Below, one piece after another: positions 25,519 to 34,511 of a stretch of DNA of 64,000 bases (position 1 is the stretch's first letter; each line of letters opens with the position of its first letter). The notes below the pieces were generated by a model. That model saw only the letters and a program-made list of their open reading frames with translations. It was not told the DNA's origin and ran no database searches. The stretch comes from Deltaproteobacteria bacterium (GTDB lineage: Bacteria; Myxococcota_C; UBA6777): NCBI GenBank assembly GCA_006226375.1, contig SBHC01000067.1:1-64000 (forward strand), read 5' to 3'. Position numbers and translations under genes: made by a program.

Positions 25519-26621
25519 TGAGAGCCAGATTCTACGTTGTATGGAGAGCACACTGGGCCTCGCTGTTCCTCTTGGCGACCATGCTATTCAGTCTGGCAGG
25601 TTGTAGCAGCGGCCCCAACGTTTCTAGCATGCTCAGCCGCCTCGACAACCCTCCCGAGAAACTCTCTGCATGGGGTTTGTTCAAGGGCGAGATGAAGGAA
25701 CACAACCTCAACACAAGTGTTCTGCCCTACAACATCGTAACCCCTCTGTTCAGTGACTATGCATTAAAATACCGCGCAGTCTGGATGCCCTCAGGCACCT
25801 CGGCAGAGGCGGACGACAAAGGCGTATTCTCGTTCCCCACTGGCACCCTGTTGTTGAAGACCTTTGCCTACCCCAACCCAGACGGCTCAAGACGTTTGGT
25901 CGAAACAAGGTTGTTGGTGAAGTCTTCGGAAGGATGGCATGCCTTTCCCTATGTGTGGAACGCAGAGCAATCCGACGCCAGGCTCGCTCTGGTTGGTGAC
26001 ACCACCGAAGTGAGCTGGACTCACAGCAATGGCACCAAGCTAGCCTTCACCTATGTGGTGCCCAACTCCAACGAGTGCAAGAACTGCCACGAGATCGAGA
26101 AAAAGCTCCGACCTCTGGGTCCCAAAGCATCGCAACTCAACAACGACTACGCGTACAACGATGGAACGGAAAACCAACTCACTCGCTGGATCAAGGCAGG
26201 CTATCTTAAAGATGACGGCAAAGCCAAAAGCATCACGTCTTTCCCCAACTGGCAAGACCCCAACTCAGGTACAGTAGAACAGCGAGCCCGAGCCTACCTC
26301 GACGCCAACTGCGCCCATTGCCACCAACGCAGCGCGCCCGCGAGCAACTCGGCTTTGTACCTCGACGCAGCCACAACCGACCCCAACGACCTTGGTGTAT
26401 GCAAACCACCCGTTGCAGCAGGCAAAGGCGCTGGCGACCTCAAGTACGCCATTGTTCCAGGCAAACCGGAGCAATCTATCTTGCTCCACAGGATGCTTTC
26501 GGACGAATCAGAGATCCGCATGCCGGAGCTGGGTCGCGTGGTCGGACACCAAGAGGGTATCGCGCTGATCCGCACCTGGATCCAACAGATGAAAGGCTCA
26601 TGTGACTCACCTGAGCCTTAA
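25515..26621 (+). CDS. Diheme c-type cytochrome lipoprotein (SO_2930/TIGR03806-like)
   Basis: 368 residues, translationally coupled to the beta-helix gene by ATGA. The lipobox is SLAGCSSG. Two heme-attachment motifs, CKNCH (188-192) and CAHCH (266-270), are seen, with Met residues late in the chain (HRMLSDESEIRMPEL) as possible axial ligands. The N-terminal half (residues 40-180), with NTSVLPYNIVTPLFSDYALKYR cut into short pieces in the family profile, is the conserved part of the SO_2930 family. It should pass electrons in the periplasm or at the surface. The partner pair is widespread but its function is not established. Confidence 0.8.
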   Translation: MMRARFYVVWRAHWASLFLLATMLFSLAGCSSGPNVSSMLSRLDNPPEKLSAWGLFKGEMKEHNLNTSVLPYNIVTPLFSDYALKYRAVWMPSGTSAEADDKGVFSFPTGTLLLKTFAYPNPDGSRRLVETRLLVKSSEGWHAFPYVWNAEQSDARLALVGDTTEVSWTHSNGTKLAFTYVVPNSNECKNCHEIEKKLRPLGPKASQLNNDYAYNDGTENQLTRWIKAGYLKDDGKAKSITSFPNWQDPNSGTVEQRARAYLDANCAHCHQRSAPASNSALYLDAATTDPNDLGVCKPPVAAGKGAGDLKYAIVPGKPEQSILLHRMLSDESEIRMPELGRVVGHQEGIALIRTWIQQMKGSCDSPEP

Positions 26622-26679
26622 CCTCCCTGTCATTGTTCACTCCCCACCCTAACGAAACGAATCAGGCGACAACCCAACC

Positions 26680-27669
26680 ATGACCAGCATGTCCCACAAG
26701 CCCATGCTTCCCGCTCTGAACTTTGCGAAGAAGCGCCGGTTCGGACCGCTTGCGCTGCTTATGCCCCTGTTGCATGTCGGCTGCAGAGTAGGATTGACAC
26801 GTCCGCTGTTGCGCGGCGTTCTGCATCCGTTGATGGCCGCAGAGAGCACCAAAGCCTATAGCTTCCTTGGCTACACACCAACGGAACACGATGTCTTTGT
26901 GACGACCTTCCTCAAGAGCGGAACCAACTGGTCTCTCCAAATGGCCCAACAGATCGCATGCTATGGGGAGGCAGACTTCGACCACATCCATGACATCGTT
27001 GCCTGGCCGGAGCCACCGATGCCAGGACGCATTTCGCTGTACGATCCGGCCCCCCAAGAGTACGCTCCGACAGGGCTACGTGTGATCAAAACTCACCTGG
27101 AAGCCGACTTTGTCCCTTACGGAGAGCAGGCCAAATACATCACGGTGTTGCGAGACCCCAAAGAAGTCTTTGTTTCAAGCTACCACTTTGTGTTGGGAAT
27201 CCTTGGGGTTCAATCCTACGTCTCCGTCGAAGACTGGCTGGATATCTTCACCTCAAGTGATGCACTCAGCCAAGCATGGGCCGAACACACGACAAGCTTT
27301 TGGCAATGGCGAGAGCGCTCCAATGTCTTGGTCATGACGTTTCGAGAGATGAGGAAAGACCCCGAAGATACGGTTCGTCAGATCGCTGACTTGATGGGTG
27401 TGTCGCTGACCCCCAAACAGTTTGAGAAGGTCTCCGAAAAAAGCAGCTTTGGCTATATGAAGAAGCACAACCGCAAGTTTGCACCCCCGTGGTTGCCGTG
27501 GGTCAAAAGTCCAACAGCGATGATTCGCAGCGGCAAGTCCGGCGCGAGCGGAGAGCTGCTCAGTCCAGAACAGAAAGAACACATCGACCACCACTCTCGA
27601 AAGGCTGTGTTGTCGATACTTCCCGACTTTCCTTACGACGAGGTGTTTCCTGCCGATCCAAAGAATTGA
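26680..27669 (+). CDS. Sulfotransferase family protein
   Basis: 329 residues. TTFLKSGTNW (Lys79, Ser80, Gly81, Thr82) is the 5'-phosphosulfate-binding loop and ITVLRDPKEVFVSSYHF the 3'-phosphate-binding motif of PAPS-dependent sulfotransferases; FGYMKKHNRKF and a late GKSGASGELLS match the C-terminal cofactor region of Sulfotransfer_1. It moves sulfate from PAPS to a hydroxyl or amine; the acceptor is unknown. No signal peptide; a hydrophobic stretch lies at residues 22-35. The start at 26680 has no good ribosome site, and ATG 26689 is an alternative. Its 3' end overlaps the convergent APS kinase gene by 37 bases. Confidence 0.85.
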   Translation: MTSMSHKPMLPALNFAKKRRFGPLALLMPLLHVGCRVGLTRPLLRGVLHPLMAAESTKAYSFLGYTPTEHDVFVTTFLKSGTNWSLQMAQQIACYGEADFDHIHDIVAWPEPPMPGRISLYDPAPQEYAPTGLRVIKTHLEADFVPYGEQAKYITVLRDPKEVFVSSYHFVLGILGVQSYVSVEDWLDIFTSSDALSQAWAEHTTSFWQWRERSNVLVMTFREMRKDPEDTVRQIADLMGVSLTPKQFEKVSEKSSFGYMKKHNRKFAPPWLPWVKSPTAMIRSGKSGASGELLSPEQKEHIDHHSRKAVLSILPDFPYDEVFPADPKN

Positions 27670-28256
27670 CGCTCTTCCAAGACCGTCAAGATCTTTCGGA
27701 CGCTTTCCTCCACGCTCATGTTTTCCGTGTTCACTTCAATTTCGGGCGAAGTGGGCGCTTCGTAAGGCGCATCAATCCCTGTAAAGTTTTGAAGTTCACC
27801 GGCCCTGGCTTTTTCGTAGAGGCCTTTGACGTCGCGCCTCTCGCATTCTTGCAGAGAACACCGCACATAAACTTCCACAAACTCATTGTCAGCAACAAGC
27901 TCTCGGGCTTGTCGGCGGTCGCTTTCGTACGGTGAGATAAACGAGGCCAGAACAATCATGCCAGCGTCAACAAACAACTTGGCAACCTCACCCACTCTGC
28001 GGATGTTTTCCCGTCGGTCTTCTGGGGAGAAGCCGAGGTCCTTGCAGAGATGCCGACGCAGCACATCGCCATCCAGCGCAATGGTTCGGATCTGCCGGTC
28101 GTGCAAAGCCTGTTGAACATGAGCAGCCAGGGTTGACTTTCCTGCGCCCGAAAGACCTGTAAACCAAAGCACGCCAGCACGATGACCGTTCCACCCTGCC
28201 ATGGCGGCTTTCCGCTGTCCCAATGAAAGAACTCCTTCGCTCATCATTCCACCCAT
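27633..28256 (-). CDS. cysC: Adenylylsulfate (APS) kinase
   Basis: 207 residues. Walker A is FTGLSGAGKST (Lys40), with the APS-binding DGDVLRRHLCKDLGFSPEDR, FISPYESDRRQAR and GLYEKARAGELQNFTGIDAPYE motifs; the full-length CysC domain is present and no ATP sulfurylase is fused. It phosphorylates APS at the 3' position to make PAPS, the donor for the sulfotransferase encoded head-on next to it. It follows the bisphosphate nucleotidase gene by 42 bases on the same strand. Alternative starts at codons 4 and 5 are possible. Confidence 0.92.
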   Translation of the reverse strand: MGGMMSEGVLSLGQRKAAMAGWNGHRAGVLWFTGLSGAGKSTLAAHVQQALHDRQIRTIALDGDVLRRHLCKDLGFSPEDRRENIRRVGEVAKLFVDAGMIVLASFISPYESDRRQARELVADNEFVEVYVRCSLQECERRDVKGLYEKARAGELQNFTGIDAPYEAPTSPEIEVNTENMSVEESVRKILTVLEERQFFGSAGNTSS

Positions 28257-28298
28257 TTGGCCGGTCTGGCTCAGTCTTGTCGTTTGGTTTCCATCGTC

Positions 28299-29297
28299 TT
28301 AAGCAGATTCGGAAGACTCTGCTCCAGCTGCAATTGCGTCGAGAAGTTGCTCATGGAGTGAGCCGTTGCTCACCACAACACCGCCACCAGGCTCAAGCAA
28401 ATAGGAAGATGCAAAGTCGAGAGGTCCCCCATGTTGGTCGGTCACACGCCCTCCAGCTTCTTCCACAAGGACCACGCCAGCCGCATGGTCCCAGATCTTC
28501 TCACGGTAGGTTGCATGTTCAGGCTTGGGCAACCGCAGATACAGCACGCTCTGTCCGCGCGCGACCATCGCATACTTGGCCATGCTGTCCACACGCAACG
28601 ACGACGCGGCAAGCCCCATGTGCTGGGCTAACGTCTTGTGATGTGCGTGATGAGTCCGCTTGGGGCTGCACCCTTCGACCCATGCGCCGCCTGCGTCGTG
28701 TCTCGTTGCAACTTGAATGGACTGCCAATCGTACGAACCAAGAGGAGCGGTCCAAGCCCCCTCTCCTCGCACACCAAGAAACCAAACCCCTTGGCCTGCA
28801 GCATCGTGTGACAAAGCATCTCCCAAACGTGGACAAGCGATGACACCAAGTTGAACGACGCCATCTTCCACCAAGGCCAAAGCGACAGCGTATTGTCCCC
28901 CCTCTAAGTATCCCTGGGTACCGTCAATTGGGTCGAGCACCCAATACCGGGACGCCAGTCGATGGGCTCCCAGCCGCAGCCAGTCAAGGACCTCGTGTTC
29001 TTCGCCTTCATAGATGCGTTGCACGTGGGTATGCAGCCGCTTGAGGATGTCAACGTGTTCGGATTTGGTGACATCACGAGCCGATTCTTCCGCGACAATC
29101 GGATCCTCAGGGAAAGCGAGAGACAAGGTCCGGCACACCACAGCCTGAGAGCCAAAGTCAGCGACACTCGCAGGAGATCGGTCCTTTTTGGTGAGGGCCA
29201 GAGCCTCCCCTTCTTCCGCCCACACAGCCTCACACAGAGAGGCTGCTTTCTCCACCGCGCGCAGAGCGACTTCTCGTTCTTGTTTTAATCGTGTCAT
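28299..29297 (-). CDS. 3'(2'),5'-bisphosphate nucleotidase (PAP phosphatase)
   Basis: 332 residues from the ATG at 29297, which has AAGAAGG upstream. The inositol-monophosphatase-fold metal sites are present: IVAEES, VLDPIDGTQGYLEG and WDHAAGVVLVEEAGG. The length, the DGTQGYL motif and the KTDRSPASVADFGSQ-like N-terminus (KKDRSPASVADF) fit the HAL2/CysQ branch that splits 3'-phosphoadenosine 5'-phosphate to AMP. PAP is the by-product of sulfotransferases, so the enzyme would clear it. It stands first in a two-gene unit with cysC. Confidence 0.85.
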   Translation of the reverse strand: MTRLKQEREVALRAVEKAASLCEAVWAEEGEALALTKKDRSPASVADFGSQAVVCRTLSLAFPEDPIVAEESARDVTKSEHVDILKRLHTHVQRIYEGEEHEVLDWLRLGAHRLASRYWVLDPIDGTQGYLEGGQYAVALALVEDGVVQLGVIACPRLGDALSHDAAGQGVWFLGVRGEGAWTAPLGSYDWQSIQVATRHDAGGAWVEGCSPKRTHHAHHKTLAQHMGLAASSLRVDSMAKYAMVARGQSVLYLRLPKPEHATYREKIWDHAAGVVLVEEAGGRVTDQHGGPLDFASSYLLEPGGGVVVSNGSLHEQLLDAIAAGAESSESA

Positions 29298-29452
29298 ACC
29301 AACCTTCTTTGCCGAAAAAGCGAAGGTCTGATTATGGAAAGGAGGCGTTTGTCTGTCAATCTGTCGGCCCAAGCCCCCATTGCCAAGTTCGAAAGAAACC
29401 TCTAATCTGATAGACGATTTATCCGAGTACTGCCTACAAAAAGGAGAGCCCC

Positions 29453-29875
29453 TTGTACACTGGAAGTTGTTTGTGTGGCGACATCAAGTTTGAAGCCAAA
29501 GATGAGACACTTAGCGTCATGAACTGCCACTGCTCCATGTGCAGAAAGCAACACGGCGCTGCCTACGCGACATTCATCGGCACCCAAACAGAGAACGTCA
29601 CAATACTCTCTGGAGAAGACAAGCTAACTCGGTACCGCTCTTCAGAGCACGTCGAACGTTGCTTTTGTGCCCAATGTGGCTCCAGCTTGCTCTTCTACTA
29701 CAGTCCAAGGCCCGAGTTAATGTGGTTTGCCGCTGGAGCACTGGACGAGTCTCCCGAGTTTGCCCCACAAGAACACATTTATGTCGGCTCGAAAGCGCCC
29801 TGGCACACCATCACCGACGACTTGCCGCAGTACAAGACCTACCCCAGCCAAGAAGGAAACGAACAAAACGGGTGA
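29453..29875 (+). CDS. GFA/CENP-V family zinc protein
   Basis: 140 residues. It starts with TTG at 29453, supported by AAGGAGAG at 29440-29447 and by family similarity beginning at GSCLCGDIKFEA. The zinc ligands fit the family: Cys6 and Cys8, Cys25-His-Cys27 and Cys30 in NCHCSMCRKQHG, then CFCAQCGSSL. Members of this group were named for glutathione-dependent formaldehyde activation, but most have no proven reaction. Cytoplasmic. Divergent from the PAP phosphatase gene with no evident link. Confidence 0.85.
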   Translation: MYTGSCLCGDIKFEAKDETLSVMNCHCSMCRKQHGAAYATFIGTQTENVTILSGEDKLTRYRSSEHVERCFCAQCGSSLLFYYSPRPELMWFAAGALDESPEFAPQEHIYVGSKAPWHTITDDLPQYKTYPSQEGNEQNG

Positions 29876-29931
29876 CTTCTCTGTCGCATGCATGTATCTT
29901 CTAAGACCTGGATGTCTCTTTTGTTTTTAGG

Positions 29932-30102
29932 GCGCGTTTCAACTTTATTGGCCAGCCGAGAGGGTCAGGTGTGCAGCGCGGTCAAGGAAGCAAGCCTGAG
30001 CAGGAAAGGCGGGGCTGTGTCCCGTCGTGCAGCGCAGGGCGAAGATGACGATGACCCCGCAATCAGATGCCCCTCGCAGGGGTCAAGAAAGTTGAAATGT
30101 GC
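29932..30102 (+). ncRNA. Candidate structured RNA (6S-like architecture) or leader
   Basis: A 15-bp helix pairs 29932-29946 (GCGCGTTTCAACTTT) with 30088-30102 (AAAGTTGAAATGTGC); two G-U pairs fit RNA. Inside are GGGTCA (29962-29967) pairing with TGACCC (30052-30057), a 6-bp hairpin at 30010-30024, and a strong CCCCT-CGC-AGGGG hairpin at 30070-30082 on the 3' side. Closing stem, 3'-side hairpin in a bubble, inner stem and apical region of about 171 nt recall 6S RNA. GGTCAA at 30081-30086 could alternatively pair with TTGGCC at 29948-29953, so two folds compete. It ends 18 bases before the next gene, so it might instead be a regulatory leader. Confidence 0.45.
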
Positions 30103-30120
30103 TCTAGGTTGAGAATTGAG

Positions 30121-33100
30121 ATGATGCTTCGTTGGTTTGGTCTTCTGTTTTGCAGCGTGTTGCTGTTTTGGCAATGTGCAACTCCTCTTCCTCCCTTGGA
30201 TGGATTTCCCTGTAGCCAAGACTCGTCGTGTGGCGGAACGCTCAAATGCTTAAATGGGTTCTGCCAAGACCCAACGAAAGAGGTACTTGTCGAAACTCCC
30301 CAAACCGAGGGTACTCAACCTGAGCAAGAAAGCTCCATGGAGAAAGCCACCGGACCCGAAGCCCCAACCGAGACCAAGTCGGAGGTTTCTCCGACCGAAG
30401 CTATCGTAGACACCGACGCCTCCGAGCCTCCCACGGAAGCCCCGCCGGAAGAGAGTTGCATTGACGACGACAAAGACGGTTACTGCAAAAACATTCCTGG
30501 CGACAAAGGCAAGCTAGATTGCAACGACAACGACAAGACGATGTTCCCAGGCAACCCTGAAGTCTGTGACAACAAAGACAACGACTGTGATGGCACCGTT
30601 GATGGACAGAGCCAGTCATGCTCCACGTTGTGTGGTCAGGGAACGCAAACCTGCAGCAAGGGGACGTGGTCACTCTGTGCAACAACACCACCTACCCAAG
30701 CCGAAGCTTGTGACGGCAAAGACAACGACTGTGACGGAGAGATAGACGAAGGCATCAGCGGCTGCGTCACGGAGTTTGCCAGCGCGACAACGTTGGAGAA
30801 CCGGAACATCCGCGACCTGACCACAGATGCCAAAGGAGACCTCTACCTCCTCGATCGCAGGAAGCATCAAATTCTTCACCTGGACTCGCAAGGCAAGCTG
30901 AACGTGGTTGCAGGAGCAGGCGCGGTTGGTTTTCAAGATGGACCTGCTGCCACAGCGTTATTCAACAGCCCACAGTCTTTGGCCTTTGGACCACAAGGAC
31001 GGCTCTTTGTCGCCGATCGCGGGAACAACCGGATCCGAGTGATTGATCTAGCCAAGAAGGAGGTCAGCACATACGCAGGAACAGGCCTCGCTGGCACCGA
31101 AGATGGTCCGGCGGTGTACGCCTCGTTTGGCTCCATCATTCACCACACCGTCGATGTCCATGGCAACGTGTATGTGCTGCAAAGTGACACCCACCAGATC
31201 CGGGTGATAACACCTGAACGCCAAGTCATCACACTGGCGGGTTCAGGGACAGCCGGAAGCCAAGACGGTACGGGCTTAATCGCTCAATTCAACAACCCCA
31301 TCGACTTCACATTGGATTGGTACGGGAACCTTTACGTTGCAGACCACGGCAGCCACACCATCCGCAAGCTGGACCCGACAGGAAAAGTCACAACGGTCGC
31401 AGGACAGGCCGGAACGGCAGGCTCCAAAGACTCCACCAATCCCCTGTCGGCCACCTTTGAAAAGCCCACTGGCATGGCTCTCGATTCACATGGACGTCTG
31501 ATCCTTGTTGACTTAACCAAGCGCTTGCTCCGACAGATCGACTTTACCCAGGGAGTCACCACATTCGCCGGTGGAGGAAGCTCAGGGCAACCGACAGGTC
31601 CAGCCCAACAAGTACAATTTGACACCATCACCCGAACTCACATCAGCCCACAAGGCTACTTGTACATCTTGGATGTCGGCACCAAAACAATCTATCGCAT
31701 GGACCTGCGCAGCGCTCCAACAGCGCAAGCCTGTTCAACCAAGGGCGAAACTCGGGCCTGCTACACCGGACCTTCCAGCACGAAGGGCAAAGGACTCTGC
31801 AAAGACGGCGTCCAAACCTGCGGAGCCGACCTGTTCTGGTCCCGATGCACCGGTCAAACCCTCCCCTCGACCGAGATCTGTGATGGCAACGACAACACCT
31901 GCAACGGCACCGCCGACAACACACCGACCGTACCGTTTTGTCGCAAACAACTGGGAGCCTGTGTGGGCGCCGGTCGCCAAAGTTGCTCCGCCAAGGCGTT
32001 GAAGCCCTGCCCCGACAGTCAGTACACGGCGCTCAACAACGGCTACAAGAACGATGTGTTGGACGCTTGCGATGGAAAAGACAACAACTGCAACGGAGTC
32101 ATCGATGAGAACGACCAAAACTGCGTCACAACAGTTGCAGGATTTGGTCGCACAGGTTTTGTGCAAGGCCCCCGCTCCAAGGCGGCTGCAGCAGAGCCAG
32201 TGGGTATCCTCGTTGACAACCAAGGCAACCTTGTTGTGTCGATGTACCTGCCCTCTCGCATTCTATGGTTTGACCCCTATGGCAACCTGCTCCGCTCCAT
32301 AGGTGGTAGCCAGAATGGTTTGGTTGATGGGAAAGACCCAGCCCTGGTCCAATTTTCATCTCCCGCTGGAATGGACATCGACTCCCAAGGCAACATTTAT
32401 GTTGCAGAGCGAGACAACCACGCCATTCGAAAGATTCTCCCCACAGGAGAAGTACAAACCGTGGCGGGAACAGGAAGCTCGGGCTTTACCAACGGACCAG
32501 CCAACAAGGCGACATTCAATGCCCCCCGTGATATCGTTGTGGACAGCAAAGGCAACCTTTTTGTAGCCGATGCCAACAACAACGTCATTCGCCGCATCGA
32601 CACACAAGGGAACGTGACCACCTTCGCAGGCTCACCCACAGGACAGCCAGGAAACCAAGACGGTACACGTACTGAGGCTTTGTTCAAGCAACCCATTTCG
32701 CTCGCTTTGGATCGCGCGGATAACATTGTCGTGGTGGACAAGGACAACGGACAACTTCGCAAGATAACTCCGGCAGGCAAAGTCACCACCCTCAACTTGA
32801 CTCCACAGGGAAGCGCGACCTTTCGGGCGCCCCTTGGTATTGTGGCTGACCTGGATGGAACTTTCTACATCGTGAACAACTCCGGCCACGGAGTGCTCAA
32901 GCTTGAACCCAACGGTACATTGTCTGAATTTGCAGGTCACAACGGCGCCGGCTTCCAAGACGGCCAGGCAAGCCAAAGCAGGTTCACCGGCCCCATTGCG
33001 ATCTCGCTAGATACCAGCCGCGGCTACCTCTATGTGACAGACACCAAGAACAACCGGGTTCGCCGTGTGAACCTACGCAAGCTGGAAGCCTGCACAGGAA

Positions 33101-34470
33101 CAGGAACGCGAAAGTGTTACATTGGCCCCGCCAATACGGGAACACGAGCCCCCTGCAAAGAGGGGACCCAAACCTGTAGCGCGAGTGGATATTGGGGAAG
33201 TTGCCTGGGGCAAACCTTCCCCACAGGTGAGACATGCAACAGCGTGGATGATGACTGCGACGGCAAAACCGACAACGGAGCCGATATGCTTGGACCGCTC
33301 TGCACCAAGCAAGCGGGAATTTGCCAGGGCAGCCGCTCGGAGCAATGCACCAACGGGCAATGGCAAACATGCAACACCTCCGACTACCAGAAACACAACG
33401 CCAAATACCTCGACACCGACAACAAGTGCGACAAGTTTGATGCAGACTGCAACGGACGGAACGACGACGCTGCGACGTCGTGTGTCACAACCTGGGCAGG
33501 AACGGGTAGCTTTGCGCTGACAAATGGGACATGGGAGAAGGCGTCCTTTGCTCGCCCACAAGACATTGTAATCGACAGCAAGAACAACATCTTTGTCTCT
33601 GATACATCCAACAGCGTCATCCGAAAGATCGACCCACAAGGTAACGTCACCACCTTTGCAGGCGGAACACCAGGCTTTGCTGACGGGACAGGCGCCAATG
33701 CAAAGTTCAAGAACCCAGAGGGGCTGGCTATCAACCAGTTCGACTTTATCTTTGTGGCAGACACAGGCAACAACACCATCCGAAGGATCTCTCCCACTGG
33801 AGTGGTCACCACCATCGCTGGACAGACTCAACCCGGCCACACCAACGCGAAGGGAGCCCTGGCCCAGTTTAATATCCCTCGTGATGTCGCGTTCGACTCC
33901 AAAGGCAATCTGTTTGTCACAGATTCCAACAACAACAAGATCCGCAAGATTGACATGTTTGGGAATGTCACCGACTTCGCAGGTTCAACCGCAGGGCACC
34001 AAGACGGAACAGGAATTGTCGCCCAGTTTGTAGGGGTGAACCGGCTGGTGATCGACTCCAAGGACAACATTTATCTTGCAGAGATGGATCCAGGAGGAAG
34101 CTCACGAGGTCACTACATACGAAAGATAACACCCACAGGAATGGTCTCAACCCTCGCAGGGACAGGCGTTTCGGGTCACAAAGACGGCGCAGGGAAGCTT
34201 GCACAATTTAGCACAGCCAGCGGCTTGGCTCTCCGCGGCAACCTTCTCTACATCGCCGATCGTAACAACGGCAGCATCCGGATCCTCGACCTCCAAAGCC
34301 CCATGTTGAACGTCACAACCTTTGTGGGTGATCACAACCAAAAAACGCTCACCAACGGACCCACATCCCAAGCACGCTTCCATTCCCCCACAGGGATCAC
34401 CTTTGACAAGAACGGACACCTCTTTGTTGTGGATACATTCCAGAACAACATCCGCCGCATCGTTCCCTAA
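30121..34470 (+). CDS. Lipoprotein with NHL beta-propeller and MopE motifs
   Basis: 1449 residues counted from the ATG at 30121 (the next codon is also ATG); the open frame to 30067 crosses the RNA candidate. The lipobox ends at LLFWQCAT. After a Glu/Thr/Pro linker come MopE motifs (CDNKDNDCDG, CDGKDNDCDG), then three long blocks of NHL repeats (typical unit GNLYVADHGSHTIRKLDPTG followed by VTTVAG) separated by further Cys-rich MopE modules with CDGNDNTCNG and CDGKDNNCNG. NHL propellers bind proteins, glycans or RNA; on the surface this one may bind glycans or matrix. I see no catalytic domain. The ribosome site is weak. Confidence 0.8.
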   Translation: MMLRWFGLLFCSVLLFWQCATPLPPLDGFPCSQDSSCGGTLKCLNGFCQDPTKEVLVETPQTEGTQPEQESSMEKATGPEAPTETKSEVSPTEAIVDTDASEPPTEAPPEESCIDDDKDGYCKNIPGDKGKLDCNDNDKTMFPGNPEVCDNKDNDCDGTVDGQSQSCSTLCGQGTQTCSKGTWSLCATTPPTQAEACDGKDNDCDGEIDEGISGCVTEFASATTLENRNIRDLTTDAKGDLYLLDRRKHQILHLDSQGKLNVVAGAGAVGFQDGPAATALFNSPQSLAFGPQGRLFVADRGNNRIRVIDLAKKEVSTYAGTGLAGTEDGPAVYASFGSIIHHTVDVHGNVYVLQSDTHQIRVITPERQVITLAGSGTAGSQDGTGLIAQFNNPIDFTLDWYGNLYVADHGSHTIRKLDPTGKVTTVAGQAGTAGSKDSTNPLSATFEKPTGMALDSHGRLILVDLTKRLLRQIDFTQGVTTFAGGGSSGQPTGPAQQVQFDTITRTHISPQGYLYILDVGTKTIYRMDLRSAPTAQACSTKGETRACYTGPSSTKGKGLCKDGVQTCGADLFWSRCTGQTLPSTEICDGNDNTCNGTADNTPTVPFCRKQLGACVGAGRQSCSAKALKPCPDSQYTALNNGYKNDVLDACDGKDNNCNGVIDENDQNCVTTVAGFGRTGFVQGPRSKAAAAEPVGILVDNQGNLVVSMYLPSRILWFDPYGNLLRSIGGSQNGLVDGKDPALVQFSSPAGMDIDSQGNIYVAERDNHAIRKILPTGEVQTVAGTGSSGFTNGPANKATFNAPRDIVVDSKGNLFVADANNNVIRRIDTQGNVTTFAGSPTGQPGNQDGTRTEALFKQPISLALDRADNIVVVDKDNGQLRKITPAGKVTTLNLTPQGSATFRAPLGIVADLDGTFYIVNNSGHGVLKLEPNGTLSEFAGHNGAGFQDGQASQSRFTGPIAISLDTSRGYLYVTDTKNNRVRRVNLRKLEACTGTGTRKCYIGPANTGTRAPCKEGTQTCSASGYWGSCLGQTFPTGETCNSVDDDCDGKTDNGADMLGPLCTKQAGICQGSRSEQCTNGQWQTCNTSDYQKHNAKYLDTDNKCDKFDADCNGRNDDAATSCVTTWAGTGSFALTNGTWEKASFARPQDIVIDSKNNIFVSDTSNSVIRKIDPQGNVTTFAGGTPGFADGTGANAKFKNPEGLAINQFDFIFVADTGNNTIRRISPTGVVTTIAGQTQPGHTNAKGALAQFNIPRDVAFDSKGNLFVTDSNNNKIRKIDMFGNVTDFAGSTAGHQDGTGIVAQFVGVNRLVIDSKDNIYLAEMDPGGSSRGHYIRKITPTGMVSTLAGTGVSGHKDGAGKLAQFSTASGLALRGNLLYIADRNNGSIRILDLQSPMLNVTTFVGDHNQKTLTNGPTSQARFHSPTGITFDKNGHLFVVDTFQNNIRRIVP

Positions 34471-34511
34471 CCAGGCAACGTGCACAGGAGACTGGGTTTG
34501 TAAAGAGTGTT

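Noticed and set aside
29931..30102. SRP RNA as identity of the structured RNA
   Set aside because: GGTCAGG and GGAAGCA occur, but the bases between them are too many for the SRP apical loop and do not form it.
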